Shown here piece after piece: positions 23,757-35,942 of a DNA stretch of 64,000 nt (the first letter of the stretch is position 1; each line of letters begins with the position of its first letter). The notes under the pieces were generated by a model. It saw nothing but the letters and a program-made list of their open reading frames with translations, was not told the origin of the DNA and ran no database searches. Position numbers and translations under genes: made by a program. The DNA comes from Cryptomeria japonica (taxonomy: Eukaryota; Streptophyta; Pinopsida; Cupressales; Cupressaceae): contig NC_081410.1 of assembly GCF_030272615.1 (NCBI RefSeq), positions 254,311,533 to 254,375,532 on the forward strand. Reading direction: 5' to 3'.

Positions 23757-24103
23757 TCTATGGCTCTGAACTTGGTAAATATGGTAGAAAAACAAGATAC
23801 ACCTAAGGATTATTGTATTACATTTGACCCTAGTGAGACCATTAGAGCGCCCGATCGACCTTTATACATAGCTATGAAGATTAAGGATATCCCTTGTCGT
23901 GGTGCTTTTTTTTATCCCTCTTGCGTGGTTAACATTATCATTGAGGACTATCTTTTCACTTTACAATTGCATAAACCAATATATGATGTGTCTAATGTAG
24001 TTATGAAGTTTTTTGATGGATTCTCTTATCCTACCACTAGCTCTATCACCCTTCCTGCTGAAGTTCATAGTAAATCCATGGATTTTGACTTTGTTATCAT
24101 ACA
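23757..24103 (+). pseudogene. Protease, first part (element O)
   Basis: An aspartic-protease-like segment shared by plant gypsy elements: RPLYIAMKIKDIPCRGAFF, then YPSCVVNII where a D(S/T)GxS active site is expected. The catalytic Asp and Gly are therefore absent here, and the copy is unlikely to be active. FDGFSYPTTSSITLP follows. The frame is cut by element G at 24104 and continues at 33883. Confidence 0.7.
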
Positions 24104-26629
24104 TGTTGGCATTGTCTTGTCATTGATGTCAAATGGAATAGGATGACTACTGGTATAAGAGATGTATGTGCAACACTATCATGGATGAGTACAGGATGAG
24201 ATATCTTTGATATCACCTTGTGTTGCAGAACACCAATAAAGTAAGGGAGAGAGGTCATTCAGAGGAATGATCACTAGAGTCACTAGTACACAAGTGAGTG
24301 TTTGACTTGTGTGGATGAAATGGGTAGGTTACCGATATAGTTTATCACTAGTAAGGAAAAGATATCAACTGGTAAGTGTTGTGTTGATAGTGAGTAGTTG
24401 CCAACCGACATGCTTATGACCAATGTACAAGTAGGATAAGAAAGATGTTGAGTTGTTTGTGATAAAGAGGTGGAATGTTACTAAAATCACATCAACATAG
24501 GAGGAGAAGAATGTACAGGTCACCGATATGCTGTGTGGATGCAGAACAACAAAACTCCCACTAGATAGAGATGCAGTCACCATGTGAAGAGATGACTAAC
24601 AATGAATGTGCCCACACTGGATCACATCTACCTGTTTGAAGATATGCTATACAAATAGGGAAGCCACATGAGTGAATTGCAGGATGCAGATGACAAGGAT
24701 CCACTACCATTGGTAAGTGGATCTTATATCCTATTATGCATAATGTGCATCATAGTTCTATGAGATAAGGAAGAAGAGATAAAGGTGAATGTTTGAAGGC
24801 TCACACCAGATCTACCAGTGAATCAAAGGAATGCCTCAAGTGCATGAAATCAGGGATATGCATTGGACCGATAGAGAAGGCATGTTGAGTTGTCGGTATA
24901 GATGAAGAGTGATGGGTTTGTCACTTTGACAAACTAGTTGAGACATGGTCCAAGCTGATCAAGAAGAAGGCAAGGCTGAGCAGATGCAGACAAAGGAAAA
25001 TGGCTGGATTGAAGATGGATTTTGTGGAAGGTTGATGACATGGTGTCATCAAGGTGTTTACTGGTATGTATGTCCACCAGTAATGCAGATAAGGTATAGA
25101 TAAAGAAGAGTCCCATCTAATGAAGATGTGCATAAGGTAGGTTAGCAAGAGTGCTGACCAGTTGAGTGGTCCACTAGAAGAGAAGAGGAGTGCAAGGCTG
25201 ATGACATACTAGTTTGAGGGTTTAACCGGTAGGGTTAGTAAATCGGTAAATGAACCCAATAATGGAGTTGGTTGGTGATCCCATCCATACCAACATAGAT
25301 GATCAAGAAGAGGTGGGTGTTGACATAGGTGCCATGTGGAGATGAAGTGGCATGCATACATAGGTTGGTGTGTTGAGTTGGTGAAGTGTCAAGCGGTGAG
25401 GTAGCTGGTGACAGGTCGGCATTTATGTCGACTGTGAGATTCATGGGATGCACTATAGGGGTTTACAACTCAAGGTTAGGAGGACAAATGAGATCCAGCT
25501 TAGACTGATTGAGGAGATCAAGGTAGGTGAAGGAAACCACAAGACCAATCTTGGTTATTGACCAAGAAATTAGCTGACAGGTCAAAAGAAAATTGCCAAA
25601 AATAGAAAGTGTGATAAAAAAGGAATGATAATGGTGGGATTGATTGATGAGTTGTAGTTCATCAATCCAAGCGATTAGATCAGATGAGATCTAATTGGAT
25701 TTGGTTTTCCTCAAGATTGATGAAGAAAACCTAACCGCCTGAAGTTTGTATGTTTCTCTTGGTGGGAAAATCTGGCTATATGTGTACGAGCCAAAGATAT
25801 TGTTTGTGCTATTGAAGGAGAGAGTATTGCTGCTGAATGAGATAGTGTTGCTGTATGTGAGAAGAAATCAGTTAAGTTCTCACCAAGAAGAAGAAGAAGA
25901 AGAGACTAATTGTGAGGAAGAACAAGGTTGACGTGTTCAATTGGCAACAGAAGAGAAGAATCGACAGTGACCATACCGATAGTGTACAAGTGTAGAGGAC
26001 TGCAGAGAAGGCATCGACAAAGTGTAGTATCGATGGAAAGCAGTGTTGTCACAGGAAGCAGAGAGAACTAGTAAAGTGCAAAACTAGGAGAGAGTGGAAT
26101 CAAAAGAGAAAGAGAAGAGGCTGAACCGACAAGAATGCAACAAAGAGGAAGGTTGTAGTAGTGTGAGGGTTCGCAAAGAACCAGCAGTGAATTGGATAGA
26201 AGATCCAATAGAGAGATTTGAAGAAGAGTTACAAAATCCATTTGTAACAAGGCTATTAACTTGTAAATGATAATATTTTGTTTCCATTGAGTTGTAGCTC
26301 GGTGAAGGGGTTGTAGCTCCTTGGCTTGGTGCTCCTTGGGTTGGTGCCCTAAACATTTTAATTTGAGATTCATTGTGAGGTTGGATTGGAGTAGTAGACT
26401 CTAGTAGAATTTCTCACCGAGGTTTTTCCCATCTTGGGTTTTCCTCATATATGTTGTTGTTATGTGATGTCCCCTTTGTGTGTGAGTGCATTTGTGCTTG
26501 TCTCCCATCTAACCAGTAAGTCTAAATTTAGTTAGATCTATTAATTGGTATACTCACACAGGATAGTGAAAGGGAAAATTTTGAGAACCACTGATTCACC
26601 CCCCTCTCAGTGGTGTATTGTGTCTAGCA
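24104..26629 (+). repeat. 5' LTR of element G
   Basis: Starts TGTTGGCATTGTCTTGTCAT and ends GTCTAGCA before the primer site. It includes a (GAA)n-rich segment near 25890, the box TCTCACCGAGGTTTTTCCC at about 26412 and a perfect hairpin ACCACTGA (26587-26594) / TCAGTGGT (26607-26614) around a C-run. Minus-strand frames inside it (24365-25453, 26068-26373) recur in the 3' LTR only as repeat text and are not genes. Confidence 0.9.
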
Positions 26630-26631
26630 AT

Positions 26632-26643
26632 TGATATCAGAGC
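26632..26643 (+). promoter_or_regulatory. Primer binding site (element G)
   Basis: TGATATCAGAGC, two bases after the LTR, is one base off the copia initiator-tRNA-Met site TGGTATCAGAGC. Confidence 0.85.
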
Positions 26644-26675
26644 CTAGGTTCCCAGTCAGATGAGCTTTCTCCAGC

Positions 26676-28725
26676 TTGGGTAGATTCTGGATTAAGGACA
26701 CAATGGTTTGTTTAGTGTCAATCCCTACTCTAGTTTTTGATGGTTCAAACTATTCTATTTGGAGTTGTAGAATGAAATTCTACCTATCATGTCTAGGTTT
26801 TGATGTGTGGATGTTTGTTGTAAATGGTTGCCCTAGTAAAATCAATCCTCCCACCGATTCAGATGCAGAAAGAAGAAAGTAGTGCAATGAAGCAATAATG
26901 AAGGGTATAGTCTATGGTTTAACAAATGATGTCTCCTCATAGGTGGGCAGATGCAGATCGACAAAAATATTATGAGAGATATTGAAGAAGCTCTATGAAA
27001 AAGAGCCCACTACTATAGAACTGACTTGTGATGTTAAGATGAGAAATGCATCTCATGAATCTGCAGATGATGAAGGCAGATCTACTATAAGTCACAACAT
27101 TGATGAAGAAGGAACCCACCTCTTCATGGCTCAATAATTAGAAGATGAGAGGCACACATCTAAGAATGATCATGTAGATCACTCCTACCGATGAGATGTG
27201 TTTGGCAGTGATAGTGAAGGTGAAGAAGAAGATGAAGTAGAAGTTGATCTTGAAGGAGAGCTTGTAAATGCACTTGAAGAACTTAGAATAGTAAGGAATG
27301 AGTACAAGTTATTCAATAATGCTACTATTGTGTAGCAAAACTGGTTGAAAAAATGCCTTGAAGAGTCTGAGAAATGCATCTTAGAGTTGAAGTCCCAAGA
27401 AGGAGACACCAAGGAGTGTCAGTACACTAATCTATCCTCTATGCTAGAAGTAAAAGATAAAGAATATCATAAGCTAGTTGGAGAAATGGAGGTTCTCTAA
27501 AATGACCTTAAGAAATGTCAAGATGAGCTCAAGGTAAGAATTCAGTTTGATAGTAGCAATGATGGCTTGGACAAAATGTTGAAATAGAAAAAGCATGCCA
27601 AGGACACTAAAGGTTTAGGAAGTGGTGTCGGCGAATGCTCCACCGACAAGAATGTCCCCCACAATGACATTTTGTTTGTCTCCTCAAATTGAGAAAACAA
27701 GGGACAAACCTTCACTGTTAGAAATGATTCCAAGAAGAAGGTTGATCTAAATACAATCACTGAAGACTTGTAGACAAGAATGAAGATCGGTGCTGCAAGA
27801 AGGAGGAATAATGCAAACCCCAAAGGAAAAGGGAAAATGGGAGAAGACAACTTCACTGGAAGAAAGAACATGAGAAGTCAACAAAAAGGACTTCCTACCG
27901 GTAGAGGACAAATAAATGATACCGCCCACATGCCAAGATAAGTATGGGAGAAGAAAAGATCAAATGGAGGAAATGCAAAGAATGGACAATCCAAGATCCA
28001 TCCTCAAAGGAGAAATGGAGATGTAAGATCGGAAATATCTCCCCATGCATGGTAGAATAAATTTGTAAGTCATATGTCATCCTTCTCTGGTTATTGCTTT
28101 GCATGTAATGGTCATGGGCATAGGGAAGAAGAATGTAGAAAGGGATCTAGAAGGAATAATCTAGGATCTCATAGATTTCATGCATATGAGCAAAATGTAT
28201 CTAGGAGTAGATACATGCATATCCCCTCTTCCGGTTATGTAACTAATGTTTGTTATAACTGCAATGGAATTGGTCATAAAGAGTTTGAATGCAAGAAGAG
28301 GAACTTGCAGTCATATGGAGGCTAGTATAGAAACCATGCTCAACTTAGAAATGGATCTAGAGCATATGGAAGTTAGAGGCCTACATGGAACCAAAGTAGA
28401 AATGTCCCTGCAGGAGCAAGAGGTCCACTGATTTCAGTTGCCAGTCACAGCAACATGACTAGAAGAAGATGGTCAAATCGGTATGTTAAGAGATTCCCCT
28501 ATCATGAAGTAGGGATGGATGTTGTGTTCTACTATTGCACTGCTTCCGGTTATGATGCAAAATCCAAAAATGTAAGGACCAATCACCATAAGAAGGTAAG
28601 ACCTACTCCCATGACTAAAAATGGGAAGAAAAATGAGACCAAGTAGGTATGGAGAAAGAAGCAAGAGGATGCAACCATGGATCGACACTATGCATTCAGT
28701 GCACAAGTGATATCTCCTAAGGCTT
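26676..28725 (+). pseudogene. gag: Gag with coiled coil and zinc knuckles (element G)
   Basis: The N-terminal part has the copia Gag signature FDGSNYSIWSCRMKFYLSCL (near 26740), then NEAIMKGIVYGL and ILKKLYEKEPTT after a stop. An acidic linker (27195-27260) is followed by a coiled-coil-like region (27260-27560). A basic region leads to two intact CCHC knuckles: CFACNGHGHREEEC (about 28098-28139) and CYNCNGIGHKEFEC (about 28252-28293). At least a dozen stops break it. Part of the region between the UBN2-like segment and the acidic linker seems deleted. Layout and knuckles match element F's Gag. Confidence 0.85.
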
Positions 28726-29921
28726 AAATGAGATGCATGACCTTAGGGGGAGTAGTACACTAAACTTATCATTCATCCCCTTAGTAAAGAGGACACATGG
28801 AAGAACAAGCTACTATCGGTATGAAGGATGGAAATGAGAAGATATGTGTGTACAGTGGTTGCCTTGGCTACACACCTACAGATCACTATTATTGTGTCAA
28901 TGCATGACCAATTAACAATTGGTATTAAATACAAAGTGACACATAAATGGTGGGAGTTACAGGAAGGTGCTCTGGTAGTGATGATGGACTGGTACATGAA
29001 ACCAGTGTGTGCAGGATGTTACCAGTATGATTGCTAATAGGTACTTGCAGGTTATGTAAGACAATGAGGCTAGAGATCATTACATTAACCCCGATAGCAT
29101 GGAATGGAGAGTTTATGTCTCAGGTGGTGTTGATGAAGACCTAAATGACATATGTTGGCTCAGTTGTTCAGTTTGATTTATGATGATGATGACATTGTAT
29201 GACATTTTGTCTAACAATTGGAAATAATGGAGCTGCAAGATCATCAAATGATCACAGTTGCATAGCTCAACCAGTATTGGATCTGACTGGCACTATGGAC
29301 TTGAGATTTATAACTCAAGGGGAGTTTAAGTGCTTATGATGAAGAGCCAACATGATTGAACTTGTGAGGATACTGACTGCCCAAACTATAGATGATGGAA
29401 ATTGTTGTAGGAATACCCAGGAGAATTTAATGGTTAAGGGTATCTACTTGTCATTTGGTTGGTTGTATTCATAGTATAATCACATTTGATTCTAAAGAAA
29501 TTTGGGATCAAATGAGAGGTGATGTAGTTTGACCGACGGGTAAGTAGTATTCATTAACACACCCTTTTGCAATTGAGTGCTTTAATAATTAGTATTAGAT
29601 TTGCACACTCAATTGGTGTCAGTTGATGGTTGAGTCCTCCATCTCAAGTGTTGTGACTTGAGAGGATGTAACAAGTGGTTCAAAGGAGGAGATGCATTTG
29701 GTAAAGAAAAAGGGGAGAAAGATCTCTATCAATGCCCAGTAGATACAAGGAGGAGTGACATCCTGATAGTGCCCTTTGCCATTGTTGTCAAAGAGGGAGA
29801 AGGATTTTGTAGTAAACAACATACTACATGTGTGAGAATCCATGGATTATAGAAAGGGGGAGAAAGACTATGTAATATGCCGGATACTACATGAGTTGAC
29901 ATCAATGCCAAAGGGGGAGAT
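28726..29921 (+). promoter_or_regulatory. Non-coding interior and polypurine boxes (element G)
   Basis: No pol domain was found. Purine boxes: TTAGGGGGAGTAGTA (about 28743), TCAAGGGGAGTTT (about 29315), TTGTCAAAGAGGGAGAAGG (about 29784), AGAAAGGGGGAGAAAG (about 29851) and the terminal AATGCCAAAGGGGGAGAT just before the 3' LTR. CAATGCCAA (29903-29911) pairs with TTAGCATTG (29924-29932) across the tract with one mismatch; the 5' LTR version TTGGCATTG would pair perfectly. Confidence 0.75.
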
Positions 29922-32449
29922 TGTTAGCATTGTGTTTTCATTGATGTCAACTGGTATAGGATGACTATTGGTATAAGAGATGTATATTCAACACTATCAT
30001 GGATGAGTATAGGATGAGATATCTTTGATATCACCTTGTGTTGCAGAACACCAGTAAAGTAAGGGAGAGAGGTCATTCAGAGGAATGATCACTGGAGTCA
30101 CCGATAAACAATTGAGTATTTGACTTGTGTGGATGAAATGGACAGGTTATTGGTACAATCTATCACCGGTAAGGAAAAGATGTCAACTAGTAAGTGTTGT
30201 GTTTACAATGAGTAGTTGCCAAATGGCAAGCTTATGACCAGTGTAAAAGTAGGATGAGAAAGATGTTGAGCTATTTTTTGTGATGAAGAGGTAGAATGTT
30301 ACCTAAATCACATCAACACAAGATGAGAAGAATGTACAGATCACCAATATGTTGTGTGGATGCAGAACAATAGAAATCCCACCAGATAGATATGTAGTCA
30401 CGATGTGAAGAGATGACTAACAATAAATGTGCCCACACTGGATCACATGTACATGTTTGAAGATATGTTGTAGAAACAGGGAAGCCACATGAGTGCATTG
30501 TAGTATGTAGATGACAAGGATCCACTACTACCGATAAGTGGAGCTTATCTGCTATTATGCATAATATGCATCATAGTTTTGTGAGATAAGGAAGAAGAGG
30601 TAAAGGCAGATGTTTGAAGGCTCACACCGGATCTACAAGTGAATCAAAGGAATGCCTCAACTGCATGAAATCAGGGATATGCATTGGACCGATAGTGAAG
30701 GCATGTTGAGTTGTCGGCATAGATGAAGAGTGATGGGTTTGTTACTTTGACAAAACAGTTGAGACATGGTCTGAGCTGATTAGGAAGAAGGAAAGGATGA
30801 GCAAATGTAGATAGAGGAAAATGGCTAGATTGAAGATGGAGTCTATGGAAAGTTGATGACATGGTGTCATCAAGGTGTTTACCAGTATGTATATCCACTG
30901 ATAATATAGACAAGGTGTAGATGCAGAAGACTCCCATCTAATGAAGATGTGCATAAGGTAGGTTAGCAAGAGTGCTGACCAGTTGAGTGTTCCACCGAAA
31001 GAGAAGAGGAGTGCAAGGTTGATGACATACCTGTTTGAGGGTTTAACCAACAAGCATAGTAAACCGGTAGATGAACCCAGTAATGGTGTTTGTCAGTGAT
31101 ACCATCCATATCGACATAGATGTTGAAGCAGAGGTGGATGCCAACATAGTTGCCATGTAGAGATAAAGTGGCATGCATGCACAGGTTGGTGTGTTGAGTC
31201 GGTGAAGTGTCAAGCGAAAAGGTAGCTAGTGACAAGTTGACATTTATGTCAACTACAAGATTCACAGGATGCACTGCAGGGGTTTGTGGCTCGAGGTTAG
31301 GAGGACAACTGAGATCTAGCTCAAACTGATTGAGGAGATCGAGGTCGGTGAAGGAAACTACAAGACAAATCTTGGTGATTGACCAAGAAATTAGCTGATA
31401 GGTTAAAAGCAGATTGTCAAAAATAGAAGGCATGATCAGAAAGGAACGACAATGGTAGGATTGATTGATGAGTTACAGTTCATCAATCTAGGTGATTAGA
31501 TCAGATGAGATCTGATTGGATTTGGTTTGCCTCGAGGTTCATGAGGAAACCCTAATTGCCTAAATTTTGAATGTTTCTCTTAGCGAGAAAATCTAGCTAT
31601 ATGTATGCGAGCCAAAGATATTGTTTGTGTTGCTGAAGTAGAGAGTATTGTTGTTGAATGAGAGAATGTTGTTGCATGGAGAAGAAATCAGTTAAGTGCT
31701 CACTAAGAAGAAGAAGAAGATACTAGGTGTGAGGAAGAACAGGGTTGAAGTGTTCAATCAACAACAAAAGATCAGAACTAGTAGTGACCATATCGACAAA
31801 GAACAAGTGCAGAGGACTGCAGAGAAGGCAGACATAGAACCAACAAAGTGTAGTACCAGTGGAGAGCAGCGATGTATCAAGAAGAAGAGAGAATTGGTAA
31901 AGTGCATAACTAGAAGACAAGGAGAAGAGGTTGAACCAAAAATAATGCAGCAGAGAGGAAGGTTGCAATAGTGTGAGTGTTAGCAGAGAACCGATGGTGA
32001 ACTAGATAGAAGATCTAGTAGAGAAATTGGAAGAAGAGTTACAAAATCCATTTGCAACAAAGCTATTAACTTGTAAATGATAATGTTTTGTTTTCACTGA
32101 GTTGTAGCTCGATGCAGGGGTTGTAGCTCCTTGGGTTGGCTCCCTAAATCAGGGGTTGGTGCTCCTTGGGTTGGTGCCCTAAACATTGTAATTTGAGATT
32201 CATTGTGAGGCTGGATTGGAGTAGTAGACTCCAACAACATTTCTCACCGAGGTTTTTCCCATCTTGGGTTTTCCTTGTATATGTTGTTGTTATGTGATGT
32301 CACCTTTGTGTGTGAGTGCATTTGTGCTTGTCTCCCATCCAATTGGTAAGTCTGAATTCAGTTAGATTTGTTAATTGGTATACTCACATATGATATTGAA
32401 AGGGAAAAGTTTGAGAACCAATGATTCACCCCCTCTAAGTGGTGCATTG
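29922..32449 (+). repeat. 3' LTR of element G, interrupted near its end
   Basis: Starts TGTTAGCATTGTG after the polypurine tract and parallels the 5' LTR throughout. Solo LTR S2 interrupts it after GTGCATTG; the last nine bases TGTCTAACA are at 33869-33877. Its terminal hairpin is damaged (ACCAATGA / TAAGTGGT). Confidence 0.9.
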
Positions 32450-33863
32450 TGATGAATAATGATGAACAACAGATACCCCAAATGGTACTGAGAGGGGGGG
32501 GTGAATCAGTATACGTAAAAACTTTCTTAACAACTTATCTAGCTAAAGCAAAACCAACTGGTTATCACCATTACTGAACTTAACCATGGCAATACTGGTT
32601 AAACACAATAAGACACCAGACACCATAAATTGATAGGTCTAAACACTTCAGATATGATCAATACTTGACATCAACTTCACCCATAAACATATGCATGTGG
32701 TATACTAGAAATACCACGACCTATTAAGCCTTCATGCATAATCTTTCAACCAAATACTTCATAAACATCACATGAAAAATGCATAACACATAACACACAA
32801 TTTTTTCACATGGAAACCCAAATGGGAAAAACCATAGTGGGGATGAATACCCACAAGCTTATTTTGAAATATTTTGAAGCTCACCCTATTAGGAGCCTAG
32901 TCTGATTAAAGACTTTAAAATAAGGTTCTGCTAGGAACCGATCCTGTTAGAGATCACCCGTTTAAGGGATGGCTATATACCCTATTAAAGGTTACCTCTC
33001 TAGAGGATTTACAGAACTCAATGATCTTGAGTCACCTGGTTATAGGTTTTACAATAAGCCTGTTAAAGCTACCCGGTAAAGGGATTTTCCATCTGTTGAA
33101 ATGATTAGAAGACAACAGGGAAAACTACTGATCTGATAACAACACTACATGCCAAGGAAGATCCTTTTCATTTCCTCTATTCTGCAATCACACTCTATAG
33201 TTTTCCTCTTACTAGTCTGGCAAGTATCTCATTACTCGGATACACACACACAACATTTGCCAACAACTTTACAATAAAAAACATCATCAACCTTATAGAC
33301 AACAGATAGGTCGGTAGCATAAACCCTAAACCCTAAGTATCTTAGGTTTACAACACAAGCGGTCCAATCCTAACCATCCAAACACCTTGCATAGAGAATT
33401 ACAATTTCAAATAGATCTCAAGATAGATTACATCGTTCATTCATCACCGCTCATGGGAATCAATAACCCATCACACTTTCTTCTCATACCACTAAGAAGA
33501 ATGATCATTCCCGAGGTAGACTTCAAACATGGTCGATCTTCTTATGCCTCAATCCTTCATGCGCACAAGGTTGAAGTAGCACCTTGATCACATCTCTTAG
33601 CTAGCTCATCACAAAGTATCATTGGTTGCATCGCACAAGCTGGATCACCAAACCGATAACCATAGAGCTGAGACTACCAACCGATAGTCACACTAAGTGA
33701 AACCCTGACACCGGTTCACTACATCTCTTCATGCCTCTTCATACCAGTTCACCAACCTCTTTCAATCTACATACCGGTTCACTTAAACTTATTGACATCA
33801 ATGAAAACATACATTATCATCATATCAACATGTCGGTTCATCATATGCCAATGATATCCAACA
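32450..33863 (-). mobile_element. Solo LTR S2 (copia, same family as element B)
   Basis: A 1414-bp LTR in minus orientation: plus-strand TGATGAATAATGATGAACA at the left end and ATGATATCCAACA at the right. The 5-bp duplication CATTG flanks it (32445-32449 and 33864-33868). Both text and order match B's LTRs. The hairpin GTACTGA (32485-32491) / TCAGTA (32506-32511) brackets a G-run. It lies inside G's 3' LTR, so it is younger than G. Confidence 0.9.
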
Positions 33864-33882
33864 CATTGTGTCTAACAATACC

Positions 33883-34476
33883 CTCTTCTGAACAATTTTG
33901 TGGGGAGTTGGGCTATCCTTGGCTATCTTCCATGAAGGCTATTGCTTCTCCAATCCATAAGTGTTCAAAATTTCCTCACCATGGAAAAATCATAACCATG
34001 AACCATAGCTTATTTCATCCATGCCCTAGTGTTCCTATTGATTTCTTTTGACCCAAGCAATTTTGATCTCTTCCATCAAGGAGCGATGCTCTTTGTCAAT
34101 CTTATAAAAAATGGAAGAAAGATATGATCCTATCCTTAAGTCAACCTAGATCCCCAACACTTGATATTCCTATCATACTTGAAGATCAAGTTCTTCCCCT
34201 CATGGATAGAACTAATCTCCCTCCTAAGGAAGTGGCTTTGCCTTCTCCTAAGAAGAACAACATTATTCCTCCTAAGGTTAGACCTATACCTCCTCCTCAT
34301 GAGGGACCTAGTCTTCTTCCTACACCTAATCTTCCTCCTTTATATGGTGCAATTCTACCTCCTTCCTCTTATAGAGAGAAGAGGTATGCTTCTCCTCTTG
34401 TTCAACTTAAAAGACCTCAACCTAAACCTTCAACTATCAAGGAGAGAAACATTCCTACTTTTTCAAATGTTCCTCC
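33883..34476 (+). pseudogene. Protease end and proline-rich ORF, middle part (element O)
   Basis: The frame from 24103 continues as PSSEQFCGELGYPWLSSMKA, where LGYPWL stands for the conserved LGRPWL motif after gypsy proteases, then SPIHKCSKFPHHGKI. After a stop at 34049, a proline-rich segment (34124-34476) follows with SLLPTPNLPPLYGAILPPSS. A gypsy reverse transcriptase should follow this point in an autonomous element and does not. Element A interrupts at 34477. The alternate frame at 34161-34499 is a shadow. Confidence 0.75.
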
Positions 34477-35537
34477 TATTAGGTCCCGGAGGAAACTAAG
34501 AGGGGGGGGGTGGTGAATCAATTGTCCAATAAATACAAACCAAACATAACTTAATCAAACTTAATTATTAATACCGGTAAACCAAACTTTAATGTCGGTA
34601 GATAGTTTAATAGCTAATTGTAGTACCGGTAAATTTTAATGCATGAAACAAAAACACAAATAACATACATAACACATAACATAGTTATTTGTACGTGGAA
34701 ACCCTGTAAGGGGAAAAACCACGGTGGGAAACCTTACCCACAATCAGATGATACTACTATAGATAGTATGTGTGTACAATATGGAGTCTGCACGTGCAGA
34801 AAGTCGAACTGCCTAGAGCTCACTGCTCAATCACAAAATGGGAGTCGTACTGATTACAATTAGATGGTTAAATCCAATGATATTGTAATGCTCAAAATAG
34901 CATCTTCATATGTTGGATTCAAGACCGGTTAAGCTCCGATTTTCCTTCTTTAAACCTTCCTTCAATCTTCAATGATGTCTGCGTGTATAGCTCTTCTTAT
35001 ATTCGCATATACCTTATTTCAATCCTTTTTCCAATCCTATATAATTCTCATAAATGAGATCTTACATTTAAAGAAAAACCTAAGACCAAATGAGTAGGTC
35101 ATCTCACTAAGATATTACAATAAAATCAATTACAAATGAATCAATATGTGATGCATGATGTCGGCTCAAATGCATTTACAATAATAAAAAGTCATCTTCA
35201 TGATGTGCTGATCTAGAATAGATAAGCTTGTCGGTGCATATCCTGGACCTATTTGCCGGTAACAACAAACATGCAAACCCAATTCGACCAATGAACAAGT
35301 CACCAAGACCAAGTGTCCAAATGATGTCTTTGACATAACCAAGTAATCTCCAGATGATAATAGATCATCCTCAGTGTTGGTGAACAATATAACCTGTCAG
35401 TGAACTAGATATCGGTAACTATGTATAAGTCATTGAACATGCTGATGAACATAACCAAGGATCTCCAAGTGTTCTCAAGTGTTGACAAGTGTTGAAATCA
35501 ATGACAAAACCATATCAAGATATCCAAAACACCAACA
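34477..35537 (-). repeat. 3' LTR of element A
   Basis: Plus-strand start TATTAGGTCC (a mutated TGTTAGG) and end ACACCAACA. Contains the inverse of the common LTR box (GGGGAAAAACCACGGTGGG at about 34709). The terminal hairpin (AAACTAAG ... CAATTG region, 34492-34525) is partly decayed compared with the right copy. Confidence 0.9.
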
Positions 35538-35942
35538 ATCTCCCCCTTTGGAATTGATGGAAACACAAGATAGAAAAACCATCTAAGTGCCAAAGTAGAA
35601 ATGCCAAAAACCAAAAACCAACAATCTCCAAAAGAGATCATCAAAATACAGATATAGAGAGTAACAATCTCTCCCCCAATGAATAATCTCTCCCCAAAAG
35701 ATAATGTGTTTTTCCATAGATATCTCTCCCCCTTTGACATGAAATGCCAAAGTAATACAAAACCAAATACAATTAGTTCAAAGAACTTGTTGCAAAATAC
35801 CAACGTAATAATTTATCCAACTACTCCCCCTATGAAGTAGCTCTCCTCATCAAAACCAGAAAAATATTTCTCTGTTAATTTTGTCAGTCTGATGCCATGC
35901 TCCAACTGTCTAAGTTTCTACCAGTGAGGGTATAACTCTAAG
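35538..35942 (-). promoter_or_regulatory. PPT and polypurine boxes (element A)
   Basis: On the minus strand the LTR is preceded by ATCAATTCCAAAGGGGGAGA. Further boxes, read here on the plus strand, are CTCTCCCCCAATG (about 35670), CTCTCCCCAAAAG (about 35687), CTCTCCCCCTTTGACATG (about 35723) and CTACTCCCCCTATG (about 35820). Confidence 0.8.

Larger units (their letters stand above)
24104..33877 (+). mobile_element. Element G: gag-only copia with 2.5-kb LTRs
   Basis: Direct LTRs (24104-26629, and 29922-32449 plus 33869-33877) flank a 3.3-kb interior with a primer site, a decayed gag, a non-coding region and polypurine boxes, but no pol. The flanks ATACA (24099-24103) and ATACC (33878-33882) are a 5-bp duplication with one mismatch, and removing the element restores O's frame. 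By eye the first 240 bp of the LTRs differ at about one base in ten, mostly transitions. The structure matches the TR-GAG class of non-autonomous elements. Solo LTR S2 lies near the end of its 3' LTR. Confidence 0.88.

Noticed and set aside
24365-25453. Several minus-strand frames of 60-75 codons in G's 5' LTR (and the matching 30313-31433 in the 3' LTR)
   Set aside because: They lie entirely in LTR sequence, differ in extent between the two copies and have no domain signal.
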